Assembly: GCA_035297265.1 (NCBI GenBank)
Contig: DATGZH010000016.1
Coordinates: 1 to 64,000, forward strand
Length of the DNA: 64,000 nt
Direction: 5' to 3'
Source of the DNA: DATGZH01 sp035297265
GTDB taxonomy: Bacteria > Actinomycetota > Acidimicrobiia > Acidimicrobiales > RAAP-2
Shown here: piece after piece, positions 52,711-61,380 of the stretch
Position numbering within the stretch: the first letter of the stretch is position 1
How the letters are laid out: each line of letters starts with the position of its first letter
Translations under genes and position numbers: made by a program
The notes under the pieces: generated by a model
Databases searched by the model: none
Seen by the model: only the letters and a program-made list of their open reading frames with translations
What the model was told of the DNA's origin: nothing

Positions 52711-52714
52711 GCTC

Positions 52715-53467
52715 GTGGTCGACACGGTGACGGAGGTGTCCGACGGGGTGGGAAGCGAGCCGGTGCTCGTGGCCGAGGGCGTGCGCAAGACGTTCGAAGC
52801 CGAGAACGCCCCGGTCCGGGCGCTGCGCGGCGTGAGCCTCACGGTCGAGTCGCGCGACTTCGTGGCGCTGATGGGACCGTCGGGCTGCGGCAAGTCGACG
52901 TTCCTCAACCTGGTGGCCGGTCTCGACACGGCGGACGAAGGCACGATCCAGGTGGCCGGCGAGGAGGTGACCGGGCGGACCGAGGACCAGCTCGCGCTGC
53001 TCCGCCGGCGCCACATCGGGATCGTCTTCCAGTTCTTCAACCTCCTCGAGGGGATGACCGCCCTCGAGAACGTGGCCCTCCCGGCGATCGTGGCGGGGAC
53101 CAAGCGGCGGGCGGCCGAGACCCGGGCCCGTGACCTGCTCGACCTCCTCGGTCTGGCCGACAAGACGAAGGCCGTCCCCGGCGTGCTGTCCGGCGGGCAG
53201 CGCCAGCGCCTGGCCATCGCCCGGGCCCTGGCCAACGAGCCGACCCTCCTCCTCGCCGACGAGCCGACCGGAGCCCTCGACTCGGACAGCGGCCAGGAGG
53301 TGATCGAGCTCCTCTCCCGCCTCCACCGGGGCGGCCAGGCCATCCTGCTCGTGACGCACGACGACGACGTGGCCCGAGCCGCCGCCCGGATCTGCCACAT
53401 GCGCGACGGCCGCATCGTCGAGGTCCCGGACCGGGAGGCGACCGCCCCGGCGGTGGAGGTGCGGTGA
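52715..53467 (+). CDS. ABC transporter ATPase, MacB/LolD type, no permease beside it
   Basis: 250 residues. Walker A G-P-S-G-C-G-K-S-T, F-Q-F-F-N-L-L-E Q-loop typical of the MacB/LolD/FtsE group, signature L-S-G-G-Q-R-Q-R-L, Walker B L-L-A-D-E-P-T-G-A-L-D. Starts four bases after the cyclase and overlaps the kinase start (GTGA). The expected FtsX-like permease is absent, so it may pair with a distant permease or work with the membrane part of the kinase. Confidence 0.88.
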   Translation: MVDTVTEVSDGVGSEPVLVAEGVRKTFEAENAPVRALRGVSLTVESRDFVALMGPSGCGKSTFLNLVAGLDTADEGTIQVAGEEVTGRTEDQLALLRRRHIGIVFQFFNLLEGMTALENVALPAIVAGTKRRAAETRARDLLDLLGLADKTKAVPGVLSGGQRQRLAIARALANEPTLLLADEPTGALDSDSGQEVIELLSRLHRGGQAILLVTHDDDVARAAARICHMRDGRIVEVPDREATAPAVEVR

Positions 53468-55644
53468 CCGTCGGCCCTTCGAAGGTGGCCGCCGGTGAGG
53501 CGCCGGCGACCGTGGCCCCGGGCACCGGCGCGACGCCGGCCCCGCTCGTCTTCCGGGTGGGGGAGGGGGGAACCCCGGGCCGACCCTCGGTGCTCCCGGC
53601 CTGGCTGCTCGTCGTCGCGGCGCTCTGTCTCACGGGGTGGGCTCTCGCCCGGCCGGTGCCCTCCGGCCGGGCCGGGGCGGACGGCGTCCGGGCCGCCCTC
53701 GTGGTCGTCTGGGCCCTCGCCGCGCTCGTCCTCGCCCACCGGGGCCCGCCCACTCTCGGCCGGCTCGTCGCCGCGGCGGTCCTCCTGGGCTCGGCGAGCC
53801 TGGCCGCCGTGACGCTCGCCGCCACGACGAGCGGCACCGACCACCGGGCGGGCCGGGCCCTCGCCTGCGTCCTACCGGCTCTCCTCATGGCCGCAGCGGT
53901 CCACGTGCTCGCCGCCCTCCCCGACGGTCGGCTCGGCTCGACCGGGCGCCGGACCGGCGTCGCCTTCGCCTACGTCGTCGCGCTGGCTCTGGGCCTCGCC
54001 GCCTGGCGCGGTCCCGGCCGCTTGAGCCCGGCCGCCGCCCTCGCCGGTTGGTCGGTGGCCGTCGTGGTCGGGCTCCTCGCCGCGGCGGCCCGCTACCGTC
54101 AGGTCTCGGGCCGGGACCGCCAGCGCCTGCAGTGGCTGGCCGCCGGGGTCACCGCGGCGGTCGAGGTGGGTCTCGTCGTCGGGGCGCTCGGCGTGCTCGT
54201 GAAGTGGCCCGACCACCCGGCCCTCGTGGCCGCGGCGGCCACCGCCTTCGTGCCGATCGGCCTGGCCGCCGGCGTCGTGCCGACCCTCGCCGGGAAGGCC
54301 GACCGGGTGCTGGTCGTCCTCGTGCAGGTGACCGGGCTCAGCCTCCTCGTCACCGCCGTCTACTTCGTCATCGTGCTCGGCCTCGGCCACGCACCGGACC
54401 CGGCCGACCGCGAGGTGCTCGGCCTGTCGATGCTCGCCGCGGCGGTGGTCACGCTCGGCTACCTCGCGGTGCACCGGCGGCTGGAGGACTCGGTGAACCG
54501 CGCCGTCTACGGCGAGAGCACGGCGCCCGAGGACGTGGTGAAGACGTTCAGTGGGCGCCTCACGCGCGCCGTCACGATGGACGAGCTCCTGCTCCAGCTG
54601 ACCGAGACGCTGCGCAAGAACCTCCAGCTGAGCTCGGCCGAGGTGCTGACCGGGACGAGCGAGGTCCTCGAACGCGCCGCCTCGGTCCCCGACCGGGGGC
54701 CGGGCACCCTCATGGTCGGGCCCCAGGAGCGGCCGGTCGTGGCCCGGGCCGGGGTCTCGGGCCGGGCCTGGGTGCAGGTCTGGCTGCCCGCCCTCCTCGA
54801 CGGCCGGGGCGACGTCCAGATCCGGGTGGCCCCGATCACCTACACGGGCGAGCTGCTCGGGGTGATCGTGGTCGAGCGGCCGGCCGATGGGGTGGGCTTC
54901 GACGACGAGGACGAGGGCGTCCTCACCGAGCTCGCCCGCCAGGTCGGGCTGGCCCTGCACAACCTGCAGCTCGACTCGGCCCTGCAGTCGACGCTCGACG
55001 AGCTGCGCCGCCAGGCCGACGAGCTCCGTCGCTCGCGGGCGCGCATCATCGAGAGTGCCGACGCCGAGCGGCGCAAGGTCGAACGCGACCTCCACGACGG
55101 CGCGCAGCAGCACCTCGTGGCCCTCGCCGTCAACCTGCGTCTCGCCCGCGACCTCGTGGCCGACGACCCGGCTGCGGCGACCGAGATGCTCGACGAGCTG
55201 GCGGCCGACGTGAAAACCACCGTCCAGGAGCTGCGCGACCTGGCTCACGGCATCTACCCGCCGCTCCTCATGGACAGCGGGCTGGCCGAGGCCCTGCGGG
55301 CGGTGGCGGCCCGCAGCCCGCTGTCGGTCACCGTGGCCGCCGAGGGCCTCGGTCGCTACCCGCCCCAGGTCGAGGCGGCCGTCTACTTCTGCTGCCTCGA
55401 GGCCCTGCAGAACGCGGCCAAGCACGCCCCGGCGTCGCACGTGCGGGTGGCGGCGTGGGAGGAGGAGGGCGGCCTGCTCTTCAGCGTGACCGACGACGGG
55501 CCCGGCTTCGACCCGGCCAAGGCCCGGGGCGGCCACGGCTTCGTCAACATGAGCGACCGCCTCGGGGCCATCGGCGGCACCGTCCGGTGGGAGTCCGAGC
55601 CCGGCGAGGGTGCGGTGATCTCCGGCTCCACCCCGCTCACCTGA
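53464..55644 (+). CDS. Membrane sensor histidine kinase, HisKA_3 (NarL-type)
   Basis: 726 residues. Eight or so membrane helices fill residues about 40-350. A GAF-like domain follows (about 360-510), then a short coiled coil, the dimerisation helix with phosphoacceptor His544 in E-R-D-L-H-D-G-A-Q-Q-H, and a HATPase domain with the N-box A-L-Q-N-A-A-K-H-A and G-box D-D-G-P-G-F. This is the kinase class that pairs with NarL-type regulators. Two regulator genes face it and one cyclase hybrid lies upstream. Confidence 0.9.
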   Translation: MTVGPSKVAAGEAPATVAPGTGATPAPLVFRVGEGGTPGRPSVLPAWLLVVAALCLTGWALARPVPSGRAGADGVRAALVVVWALAALVLAHRGPPTLGRLVAAAVLLGSASLAAVTLAATTSGTDHRAGRALACVLPALLMAAAVHVLAALPDGRLGSTGRRTGVAFAYVVALALGLAAWRGPGRLSPAAALAGWSVAVVVGLLAAAARYRQVSGRDRQRLQWLAAGVTAAVEVGLVVGALGVLVKWPDHPALVAAAATAFVPIGLAAGVVPTLAGKADRVLVVLVQVTGLSLLVTAVYFVIVLGLGHAPDPADREVLGLSMLAAAVVTLGYLAVHRRLEDSVNRAVYGESTAPEDVVKTFSGRLTRAVTMDELLLQLTETLRKNLQLSSAEVLTGTSEVLERAASVPDRGPGTLMVGPQERPVVARAGVSGRAWVQVWLPALLDGRGDVQIRVAPITYTGELLGVIVVERPADGVGFDDEDEGVLTELARQVGLALHNLQLDSALQSTLDELRRQADELRRSRARIIESADAERRKVERDLHDGAQQHLVALAVNLRLARDLVADDPAAATEMLDELAADVKTTVQELRDLAHGIYPPLLMDSGLAEALRAVAARSPLSVTVAAEGLGRYPPQVEAAVYFCCLEALQNAAKHAPASHVRVAAWEEEGGLLFSVTDDGPGFDPAKARGGHGFVNMSDRLGAIGGTVRWESEPGEGAVISGSTPLT

Positions 55645-55660
55645 GCGCGGGTCCGGCCGT

Positions 55661-56053
55661 TCAGCGGAGCTGGAAGCCCCCGTTGTCGCGCTCGTCCCAG
55701 AGACGTTGGAGGACGGCCGGGGAGAAGTCCTCCTTGTTGAGGTAGGCCCGGGCCCCGCTCGTCACGGCATCGGGCGGGACGTCGCCCGGGCTGTAGGTGG
55801 AGAGGAGCACCACGACGACCTCGGGGTCGTCGGCCACGATCCGCCGGGTGGCCTCGATCCCGCTCATGCCGGGCATGTTGATGTCCATGAGGACGAGGGC
55901 CGGCCGCAGCTCGCTCACCATGGCCACGGCCTCGCTGCCGTCCACGGCCTCGCCGATCAGCTCGAAGCCCTCCATCCGCCGCAGCACCGCCTTGGCGGCC
56001 GAGCGGAAGGGGGCCTGGTCGTCGACCACGATCACCGGGAGTGACGCGGGCAT
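55661..56053 (-). CDS. Receiver-only response regulator
   Basis: 130 residues, CheY-like with no output domain. D11-D12 acidic pocket, phosphoacceptor Asp57 in L-V-L-M-D-I-N-M-P-G-M, switch Thr/Ser in L-L-S-T-Y, and Lys in L-N-K-E-D. Convergent with the kinase, 16 bases apart. It may compete for phosphoryl groups or act by protein contact. Upstream region holds two GGGG/CCCC motifs. Confidence 0.88.
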   Translation of the reverse strand: MPASLPVIVVDDQAPFRSAAKAVLRRMEGFELIGEAVDGSEAVAMVSELRPALVLMDINMPGMSGIEATRRIVADDPEVVVVLLSTYSPGDVPPDAVTSGARAYLNKEDFSPAVLQRLWDERDNGGFQLR

Positions 56054-56090
56054 CAGGACAATTCTCCCACGCTGTCGGGTGGGCCCAAAA

Positions 56091-56126
56091 GGGGGCTGGC
56101 AACCCCCGTCGGGGTGTGGCTACCCC
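56091..56126. promoter_or_regulatory. Two tandem GGGG-TGGC-CCCC motifs
   Basis: GGGGGCTGGCAACCCCC (56091-56107) and GGGGTGTGGCTACCCC (56111-56126), centres about 20 bases apart. They lie between the receiver-only gene and the NarL-type gene; the second overlaps the latter's end. A single copy lies upstream of the cyclase hybrid. Confidence 0.45.
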
Positions 56127-56797
56127 TCCGAGCTCTCATCCAGGTAGACGAGGACCGCCTTCACCCGGCGGTTGACGTCGTGCTCCTCGGTCAGCCCGAG
56201 CTTGGAGAAGATCGAGTTGCTGTGCTTCTCGACCGCCCGCTCGGAGAGGTAGAGGCTGCCGGCGATCGCCGCGTTGTTCTTCCCCTGGGCCATCTCGGCC
56301 AGGATCTCCTTCTCCCGCGGCGTGAGCCGGTCGAGCTCGGAGGAGGCCCGCCGGCCGGAGGCCCCGACGAGGCCGTCCACCACCGCCGGGTCGATCACCG
56401 AGCCGCCGGCCGCCACCTCGCGGATGGCCCGAGCCAGCTCGTCCACGCCGGCCACCGACTCCTTCAGGAGGTAGGCCCGGCCGGCCGAGCCGTCGCCCAG
56501 GAGGGCGAGGGCGTAGTTGGGGTTGGCGTACTGGGAGAGGACGACCACGCCGACCTCGGGGTGGTGCTCGCGCAGCTGGGCGGCGGCCTGGATGCCCTCG
56601 TCGGTGCCGCTCGGGGGCATGCGGATGTCGGTCACGACGACGTCGGGGGCGACGTCGTCGACGAGGGCGAGGAGCCCGGGGAGGTCCGACGCCTCGCCGA
56701 CGAGCTCCAGTCCCTCCTCGCCGGCGATGAGGCGGGCCACGCCCTCGCGGAGGAGGGCGTTGTCCTCGGCGAGGACGACCTTGAGCGGAGCGTCCAC
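56120..56797 (-). CDS. NarL/LuxR-family response regulator
   Basis: 225 residues. Receiver domain with D12 pocket and phosphoacceptor Asp57 in V-T-D-I-R-M-P-P-S, then a LuxR helix-turn-helix L-T-P-R-E-K-E-I-L-A-E-M-A-Q-G...A-V-E-K-H. The receiver is clearly a homologue of the one in the cyclase hybrid (shared V-T-D-I-R-M-P-P-S, V-V-V-L-S-Q-Y, Y-L-L-K). A likely partner of the kinase at 53464. GTG 56797 has TACGGT eight bases upstream. Confidence 0.9.
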   Translation of the reverse strand: MDAPLKVVLAEDNALLREGVARLIAGEEGLELVGEASDLPGLLALVDDVAPDVVVTDIRMPPSGTDEGIQAAAQLREHHPEVGVVVLSQYANPNYALALLGDGSAGRAYLLKESVAGVDELARAIREVAAGGSVIDPAVVDGLVGASGRRASSELDRLTPREKEILAEMAQGKNNAAIAGSLYLSERAVEKHSNSIFSKLGLTEEHDVNRRVKAVLVYLDESSEG

Positions 56798-56805
56798 GTC
56801 GGGTC

Positions 56806-56811
56806 ACCGTA
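56806..56811 (-). promoter_or_regulatory. -10 box of NarL-type regulator promoter
   Basis: TACGGT on the minus strand, eight bases before GTG 56797. Confidence 0.35.
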
Positions 56812-56876
56812 GTCCGGGGCCCGGCGGACCCACCGGTCGGCGCGCCGGGCCGGACGGGGAGCGAAGAGGCGACGGG

Positions 56877-56882
56877 TACCAT
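56877..56882 (+). promoter_or_regulatory. -10 box of leaderless disA promoter
   Basis: TACCAT, six bases before GTG 56889, no Shine-Dalgarno. Confidence 0.45.
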
Positions 56883-56888
56883 CGCGCC

Positions 56889-57992
56889 GTGGTCGACCGG
56901 ACCAGCGAGCCGCTCATGGAGGCGCTGGCGGTGGTGGCCCCCGGTACGCCGCTCCGTGAAGGGCTCGACCGGGTCCTCCAGGGCAAGCGGGGCGCGCTCG
57001 TGGTGGTGGGCGACGACCCGGCAGTCCTCTCGGTGTGCACCGGGGGCTTCCTCCTCGACGCCGAGTTCAGCCCCCAGCGCCTCTCGGAGCTGGCCAAGAT
57101 GGACGGGGCGATCATCTTGGCCGGCGACGCCTCGCGCATCGCCCGGGCCAACGTGCACCTCGTGCCGCGGGCGAGCATCCCGACGAGTGAGACGGGTACC
57201 CGCCACCGCACGGCCGAGCGGGTGGCCCGCTCGATCGACGTCACGGTGGTCACGGTCTCGGAGGCCCGGGCCGAGATCGCCGTCTACCGCAACGACCAGA
57301 AGCACACGATCCAGTCGACGCCGCGCCTCGTCAACCAGGTGAGCCAGGCGCTGGCCACGATGCAGCGCTTCAAGAGCCGCTTCGACCTGGCGCTCGCCCT
57401 GCTCTCCCCCCTCGAGGTGGAGGACTCCGTGACGCTCCGCGACGTGGTGGCCGTGCTGCAGCCGGGCGAGATGCTCGTGCGGATGGGCGAGGAGGTCGAG
57501 GGCACGCTCGTCGAGCTGGGCGAGGACGGGCGCATGAGCGGGCTCCAGCTCGAGGAGCTGACGGCCGGCGTCGGCCAGTCCCTGCGCCTCGTGATCGAGG
57601 ACTACGTGGCCGACGCGGCGGCGGCCAGGGGGGCCAAGCAGGACGGGCGGCCGGCCCGGGTGGACCGGGTCCTCGTGGCCCTCCACAAGCTGCACCCCGA
57701 CGACCTCCTCGACCCGGTGACCGTCGGGGCCACCCTCGGCCTGCCCGGCCGCTCCCACGACCTCGACGCCGGCCTCGAGGCCCGGGGCTACCGGCTGCTC
57801 TCCCGGCTCCCCCGGGTGCCCGAGCAGGTCATCGGGAGCATCGTGGAGCGCTTCGGGACGCTCCCCCGGTTGATCGCCGCCTCCCCGGCCGAGCTCGAGA
57901 AGGTGGGCGGCATCGGCGAGGCGCGGGCCCGGGCGGTGAAGGACGGCCTCTCGCGCCTCGTCGAGGCGAGCATCCTCGAGCGCTACGAATAG
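56889..57992 (+). CDS. disA: DNA integrity scanning protein, diadenylate cyclase DisA
   Basis: 367 residues. Makes c-di-AMP from two ATP. The DAC domain has D-G-A at 72-74 and R-H-R at 105-107, both needed for catalysis. The linker helix domain and C-terminal helix-hairpin-helix (V-G-G-I-G-E-A-R-A-R-A-V) bind branched DNA. Normal length. With the class III cyclase nearby, this stretch of chromosome makes two different cyclic nucleotides. Confidence 0.94.
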   Translation: MVDRTSEPLMEALAVVAPGTPLREGLDRVLQGKRGALVVVGDDPAVLSVCTGGFLLDAEFSPQRLSELAKMDGAIILAGDASRIARANVHLVPRASIPTSETGTRHRTAERVARSIDVTVVTVSEARAEIAVYRNDQKHTIQSTPRLVNQVSQALATMQRFKSRFDLALALLSPLEVEDSVTLRDVVAVLQPGEMLVRMGEEVEGTLVELGEDGRMSGLQLEELTAGVGQSLRLVIEDYVADAAAARGAKQDGRPARVDRVLVALHKLHPDDLLDPVTVGATLGLPGRSHDLDAGLEARGYRLLSRLPRVPEQVIGSIVERFGTLPRLIAASPAELEKVGGIGEARARAVKDGLSRLVEASILERYE

Positions 57993-58043
57993 GTGGGACC
58001 GGCCCAACCAGGCCGTTGCGCCCGGTCGGAGGGCCGCGGCAGG

Positions 58044-58049
58044 TACAAT
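58044..58049 (+). promoter_or_regulatory. -10 box upstream of carD
   Basis: TACAAT, a near-consensus -10, 128 bases upstream of GTG 58177. TTGCGC at 58016 is too far (22-base spacer) to be a good -35. Confidence 0.4.
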
Positions 58050-58176
58050 GGAAGACCGCCAGCCGGACGCCCGGGTCCCATCGCCCGGCCGGGTCCGGCG
58101 CTCGACGGCCGAACGAGCGGCCGCGCTGCCTGAAACCCCGGGAGCAGGCGCTCCCGCGTCCACACGAAGGAGGCCC

Positions 58177-58653
58177 GTGTTCAAGGTCGGTGACAAGGTC
58201 GTCTACCCCCACCACGGCGCCGCCGTCGTGGAGAAGCGGGAGACGAAGCTGGCATTCGGCGAGAAGCGCGAGTACCTCGTGCTGCGCCTGGCGTACGGCG
58301 ATCTCACCCTGATGGTGCCGGCGGACAACACCGAAGGGGTGGGGCTCCGCGAGGTCATCAACGACGAGGAGGTCGAGGAGGTGTTCGCGGTGCTGCGCAA
58401 GAAAGAGGCGCGGATGCCGACGAACTGGTCCCGGCGCTACAAGAACCACTCCGAGAAGCTCCGGTCCGGGGACATCTACCAAGTGGCCGAGGTCGTCCGG
58501 AACCTCTCCATCCGCGACAAGGACAAGGGCCTGTCGGCGGGCGAGAAGCGGATGCTCAGCCGGGCCCGCCAGATCCTCGTCTCCGAGCTGACCTTCGCCC
58601 TCGGCGTCGACGAGGAGACCGCCGAGCAGCGCCTCAACGAGGCCCTGCCCTAA
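58177..58653 (+). CDS. carD: CarD-family RNA polymerase-binding regulator
   Basis: 158 residues. The N-terminal Tudor-like RNAP-interaction domain is F-K-V-G-D-K-V-V-Y-P-H-H-G-A, and the helical DNA-contact domain follows (W-S-R-R-Y-K, G-E-K-R-M-L-S-R-A-R). It stabilises open promoter complexes, important for promoters with poor -35 boxes such as those seen here. GTG 58177 has AAGGAGG directly upstream. Confidence 0.94.
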   Translation: MFKVGDKVVYPHHGAAVVEKRETKLAFGEKREYLVLRLAYGDLTLMVPADNTEGVGLREVINDEEVEEVFAVLRKKEARMPTNWSRRYKNHSEKLRSGDIYQVAEVVRNLSIRDKDKGLSAGEKRMLSRARQILVSELTFALGVDEETAEQRLNEALP

Positions 58654-58664
58654 ACGGGGCGACC

Positions 58665-59330
58665 GTGCCCTCCGTGTGGGCCGTCGTGGTGGCCGGCGGC
58701 TCGGGCGAGCGCTTCGGGCGGATGAAGCAGTTCGCCCTCCTCGGCGGCCGGCCGGTCGTGGCCCGGGCCGTCGCCGCCTGCCGCAGCGTGGCCCGAGGTG
58801 TCGTCCTCGTCGTGCCGAAGGGCGCCACCGATGAGGACTACGGCGCCGACGCCGTGGTGGTCGGTGGGGCGACGCGCTCGGCCTCGGTGCGCGAGGGTCT
58901 CGCCGCGGTGCCGGGCGACGCCGACGTGGTCGTGGTGCACGACGCGGTGCGTCCCCTCGCCCCGCCCGCCCTCTTCGCGGCGGTGCTGGCCGCCCTGGCC
59001 GACGGCGAGGCCGCCGGGGCCGTCCCGGCCCTGCCGGTGGCCGACACGCTGAAGCGGGTGGCCCCGCTCCTCACCGAGCGCGCCGGACCGCCCTGGCCCG
59101 TGGTCCAGGCCACGGTGGACCGGGGCGACCTCGTGGCGGTGCAGACGCCCCAGGCCTTCGTGGCCGAGGTCCTCCGACGGGCCCACGCCGGCGGACCCGA
59201 GGCGACCGACGACGCCGCGTTGCTCGAGGCCCTCGGCGCTACCGTGCGGGTCGTGCCGGGCGACCCGCGCAACCTGAAGCTGACCACCCCGGCCGACCTG
59301 GCGCGGGCCGAGCAGCTGCTCGGGCCCTGA
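58665..59330 (+). CDS. ispD: MEP cytidylyltransferase
   Basis: 221 residues. Third step of the non-mevalonate isoprenoid pathway. Nucleotide motif V-V-A-G-G-S-G-E-R-F-G, V-H-D-A-V-R-P and T-P-Q-A-F, with the final N-L-K-L-T-T-P-A-D-L. Lies 11 bases after carD, the common carD-ispD-ispF order of actinobacteria. Confidence 0.93.
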   Translation: MPSVWAVVVAGGSGERFGRMKQFALLGGRPVVARAVAACRSVARGVVLVVPKGATDEDYGADAVVVGGATRSASVREGLAAVPGDADVVVVHDAVRPLAPPALFAAVLAALADGEAAGAVPALPVADTLKRVAPLLTERAGPPWPVVQATVDRGDLVAVQTPQAFVAEVLRRAHAGGPEATDDAALLEALGATVRVVPGDPRNLKLTTPADLARAEQLLGP

Positions 59331-59332
59331 AC

Positions 59333-59821
59333 GTGCGGGTCGGGCAGGGCTTCGACGTCCACCCGTTCTCGGCGGACCCGGCCCGTCCGCTCGTCCTCGG
59401 CGGCGTGGTGATCGAAGACGCCCCGGGGCTGGCCGGCCACAGCGACGCCGACGCCCTCGCCCACGCCCTCGCCGACGCGGTCCTGGGCGCAGCGGGCCTC
59501 GGCGACCTCGGGCGGCACTTCCCCGACGATGACCCCGCCTGGCAGGGCGCCGACAGCCTCGTCCTCCTGGCCGAGGTGGTGGCCAAGGCCGCGGCGGCCG
59601 GTCTCGTGCCGGTCAACGCCGACTGCACGGTCGTGGCCGAGTCGCCGCGCCTCGCGCCCTACACGGCCGAGATGGCCGACCGTCTTGGACGGGTGCTCGG
59701 GGCGCCGGTCTCGGTCAAGGCCACGGGCCCCGAGGGCCTCGGGGCCCTCGGCCGCAGCGAGGGCCTCGCCTGCCTGGCCGTCGTCCTCCTCGACGGGGCC
59801 ACCGCCGGCCGACCGGCGTGA
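59333..59821 (+). CDS. ispF: MECDP synthase
   Basis: 162 residues. Cyclises CDP-ME 2-phosphate. Motifs: G-Q-G-F-D-V-H, the metal histidine in G-H-S-D-A-D-A-L-A-H-A, and K-A-T-G-P-E-G-L-G-A-L-G-R-S-E-G. Starts two bases after ispD and overlaps rlmB by four bases. Confidence 0.93.
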   Translation: MRVGQGFDVHPFSADPARPLVLGGVVIEDAPGLAGHSDADALAHALADAVLGAAGLGDLGRHFPDDDPAWQGADSLVLLAEVVAKAAAAGLVPVNADCTVVAESPRLAPYTAEMADRLGRVLGAPVSVKATGPEGLGALGRSEGLACLAVVLLDGATAGRPA

Positions 59822-60711
59822 GCCCCGCTGGCCGTAGCCGTCGACCTGCGCCCAGGGGAGCAGCCGGCGCGGCCCGCGGCCGGCGCCCGGACCGGGTGGC
59901 CCGGCCCGGGGCGAGGAGCCGGGACCGGCGCGACGGACTCGGCGGCGACCAGGTGGAGGGGCGCCAGGCCGTGCTCGAGCTGCTCACCGTCGGGCGGCGA
60001 CCGGTCCGGCGCGTGCTGCTCGCCCAAGGGCTCGACCCGTCCCCGGTGCTGGACGAGATCGAGGCGCGGGCGGCCCGGCGGGGCGTGCCGGTCGAGCTCG
60101 TGCCCCGGGCCCGCCTCGACGCGTTGGCCAAGACCGAGGCCCCCCAGGGCGTCGTCGCCCTGGCCCGGCCGGTCGAGGACGTGAGCCTGGAGGACCTGGT
60201 GACCGACGGGCCCGGTGACACGTTCCTCGTCGTGGCGGCCGGCATCACCGATCCGGCCAACCTCGGCGCGGTCCTCCGGGCGGCCGAGTGCGCCGGGGCC
60301 ACTGGGGTGGTGCTCCCCCGCCACCGGGCGGCCCACCTCACCCCGACCGTGACCAAGGTGGCGTCCGGCGCGGTCGAGCATCTCGCCTTCGCCCTCGTGG
60401 GCGGGGTGCCGACGGCCCTCGAGCAGCTCCGCCGGGCCGGCGTGCGCAGCGTCGGACTGGCCGGCGAGGCGAAGCACTCGCTCTACGACCTCGACCTCTC
60501 GACGGGCCCGGTGGCCCTCGTCGTCGGGAGCGAGGGCAAGGGGCTCGCCCCGCTCGTCCGCAAGCGCTGCGACGAGGTGGTCCGCATCCCCCAGCACGGC
60601 GTGCTGCCCTCGCTCAACGTCGGCATGGCCAGCGCGGTCGCCTGCTTCGAGGTGGCCCGTCAGCGGGGCGCGGCGGGGGGGGTGAGGGCGCGGTCGGCTC
60701 AGGACGGGTAG
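59818..60711 (+). CDS. rlmB: 23S rRNA 2'-O-methyltransferase, RlmB/TrmH (SpoU) family
   Basis: 297 residues. SpoU methyltransferase: substrate-binding domain G-R-Q-A-V-L-E-L-L, then motif 1 in I-T-D-P-A-N-L-G-A-V-L-R-A-A, motif 2 V-G-S-E-G-K-G-L and motif 3 L-P-S-L-N-V-G-M-A-S-A. The first 45 residues are a basic, Arg/Pro-rich extension found in actinobacterial members. cysS, which often lies between ispF and rlmB, is missing here. The end overlaps the pilin gene by 13 bases. Confidence 0.9.
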   Translation: MSPAGRSRRPAPRGAAGAARGRRPDRVARPGARSRDRRDGLGGDQVEGRQAVLELLTVGRRPVRRVLLAQGLDPSPVLDEIEARAARRGVPVELVPRARLDALAKTEAPQGVVALARPVEDVSLEDLVTDGPGDTFLVVAAGITDPANLGAVLRAAECAGATGVVLPRHRAAHLTPTVTKVASGAVEHLAFALVGGVPTALEQLRRAGVRSVGLAGEAKHSLYDLDLSTGPVALVVGSEGKGLAPLVRKRCDEVVRIPQHGVLPSLNVGMASAVACFEVARQRGAAGGVRARSAQDG

Positions 60712-61328
60712 CCCTGCTGCCACCCGTTGTTGTTCCCCGAGTTCTCGAGCGAGGAGATGTTCGAGGCGTCACACGGGCCCGTGTAGCCGGCCGGGGTGCC
60801 CGCCTCCCACACGCCGGCGATGCCGTCGTAGACCCCGGGGTTGAGGTTGGCGAAACCGACCCTGTTGTAAAAGACGTTCGACTCCGTGTACCAGCAGCGC
60901 CCGGTCTGGGACTGCTCGGCCAGCACGAGGATGTAGGACGGGCTGCTCACGAGCACCGAGATCGAGGGTGGTGAGGAGAACGTCACCGCGCCCGTCGTGT
61001 AGTTGAACGTCGGGTCGTTCGACTGGAGCAGCGAGATGGCCGACGGCGCCGACTGGTACCAGCCGTCGGGAGCGGTGAGACCCCTCGCCCCGATCATGGC
61101 GCTCGTGATGTCGGACTGGGCCGAGCGGTCCTCCGAGCCCACCCTCGAGCCGAAGTAGGTGGGCACGGCGATGGCGATGAGGAGCGACATGATGAGGAGG
61201 GTCACCATGAGCTCGACCAGGGTGAACCCAGACTCGGCTCCCTCCTCGGGGCGCGACGACCCGACAGATGTCCATCGATGACGCCCGCGCGTCCCGCCGA
61301 GAGGCCGACGGCCCCGCCCTGTCTGCAC
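60699..61328 (-). CDS. Type IV pilin-like protein with prepilin signal
   Basis: 209 residues from GTG 61328, which has GGAGGG upstream. The class III signal is S-G|F-T-L-V-E-L-M-V-T-L-L with cleavage after Gly34, followed by the usual hydrophobic helix and Y-F-G-S-R. The mature protein has two cysteines (G-R-C-W and G-P-C-D), which could form the D-region disulfide. No prepilin peptidase or assembly gene lies in the window. Could be a pilus or competence pseudopilin. Confidence 0.85.
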   Translation of the reverse strand: MQTGRGRRPLGGTRGRHRWTSVGSSRPEEGAESGFTLVELMVTLLIMSLLIAIAVPTYFGSRVGSEDRSAQSDITSAMIGARGLTAPDGWYQSAPSAISLLQSNDPTFNYTTGAVTFSSPPSISVLVSSPSYILVLAEQSQTGRCWYTESNVFYNRVGFANLNPGVYDGIAGVWEAGTPAGYTGPCDASNISSLENSGNNNGWQQGYPS

Positions 61329-61380
61329 GTTGCTGGTCCCTCCGGAGGGTGAGGTGTGTCCGCTACCAGCGACGGCCCAA

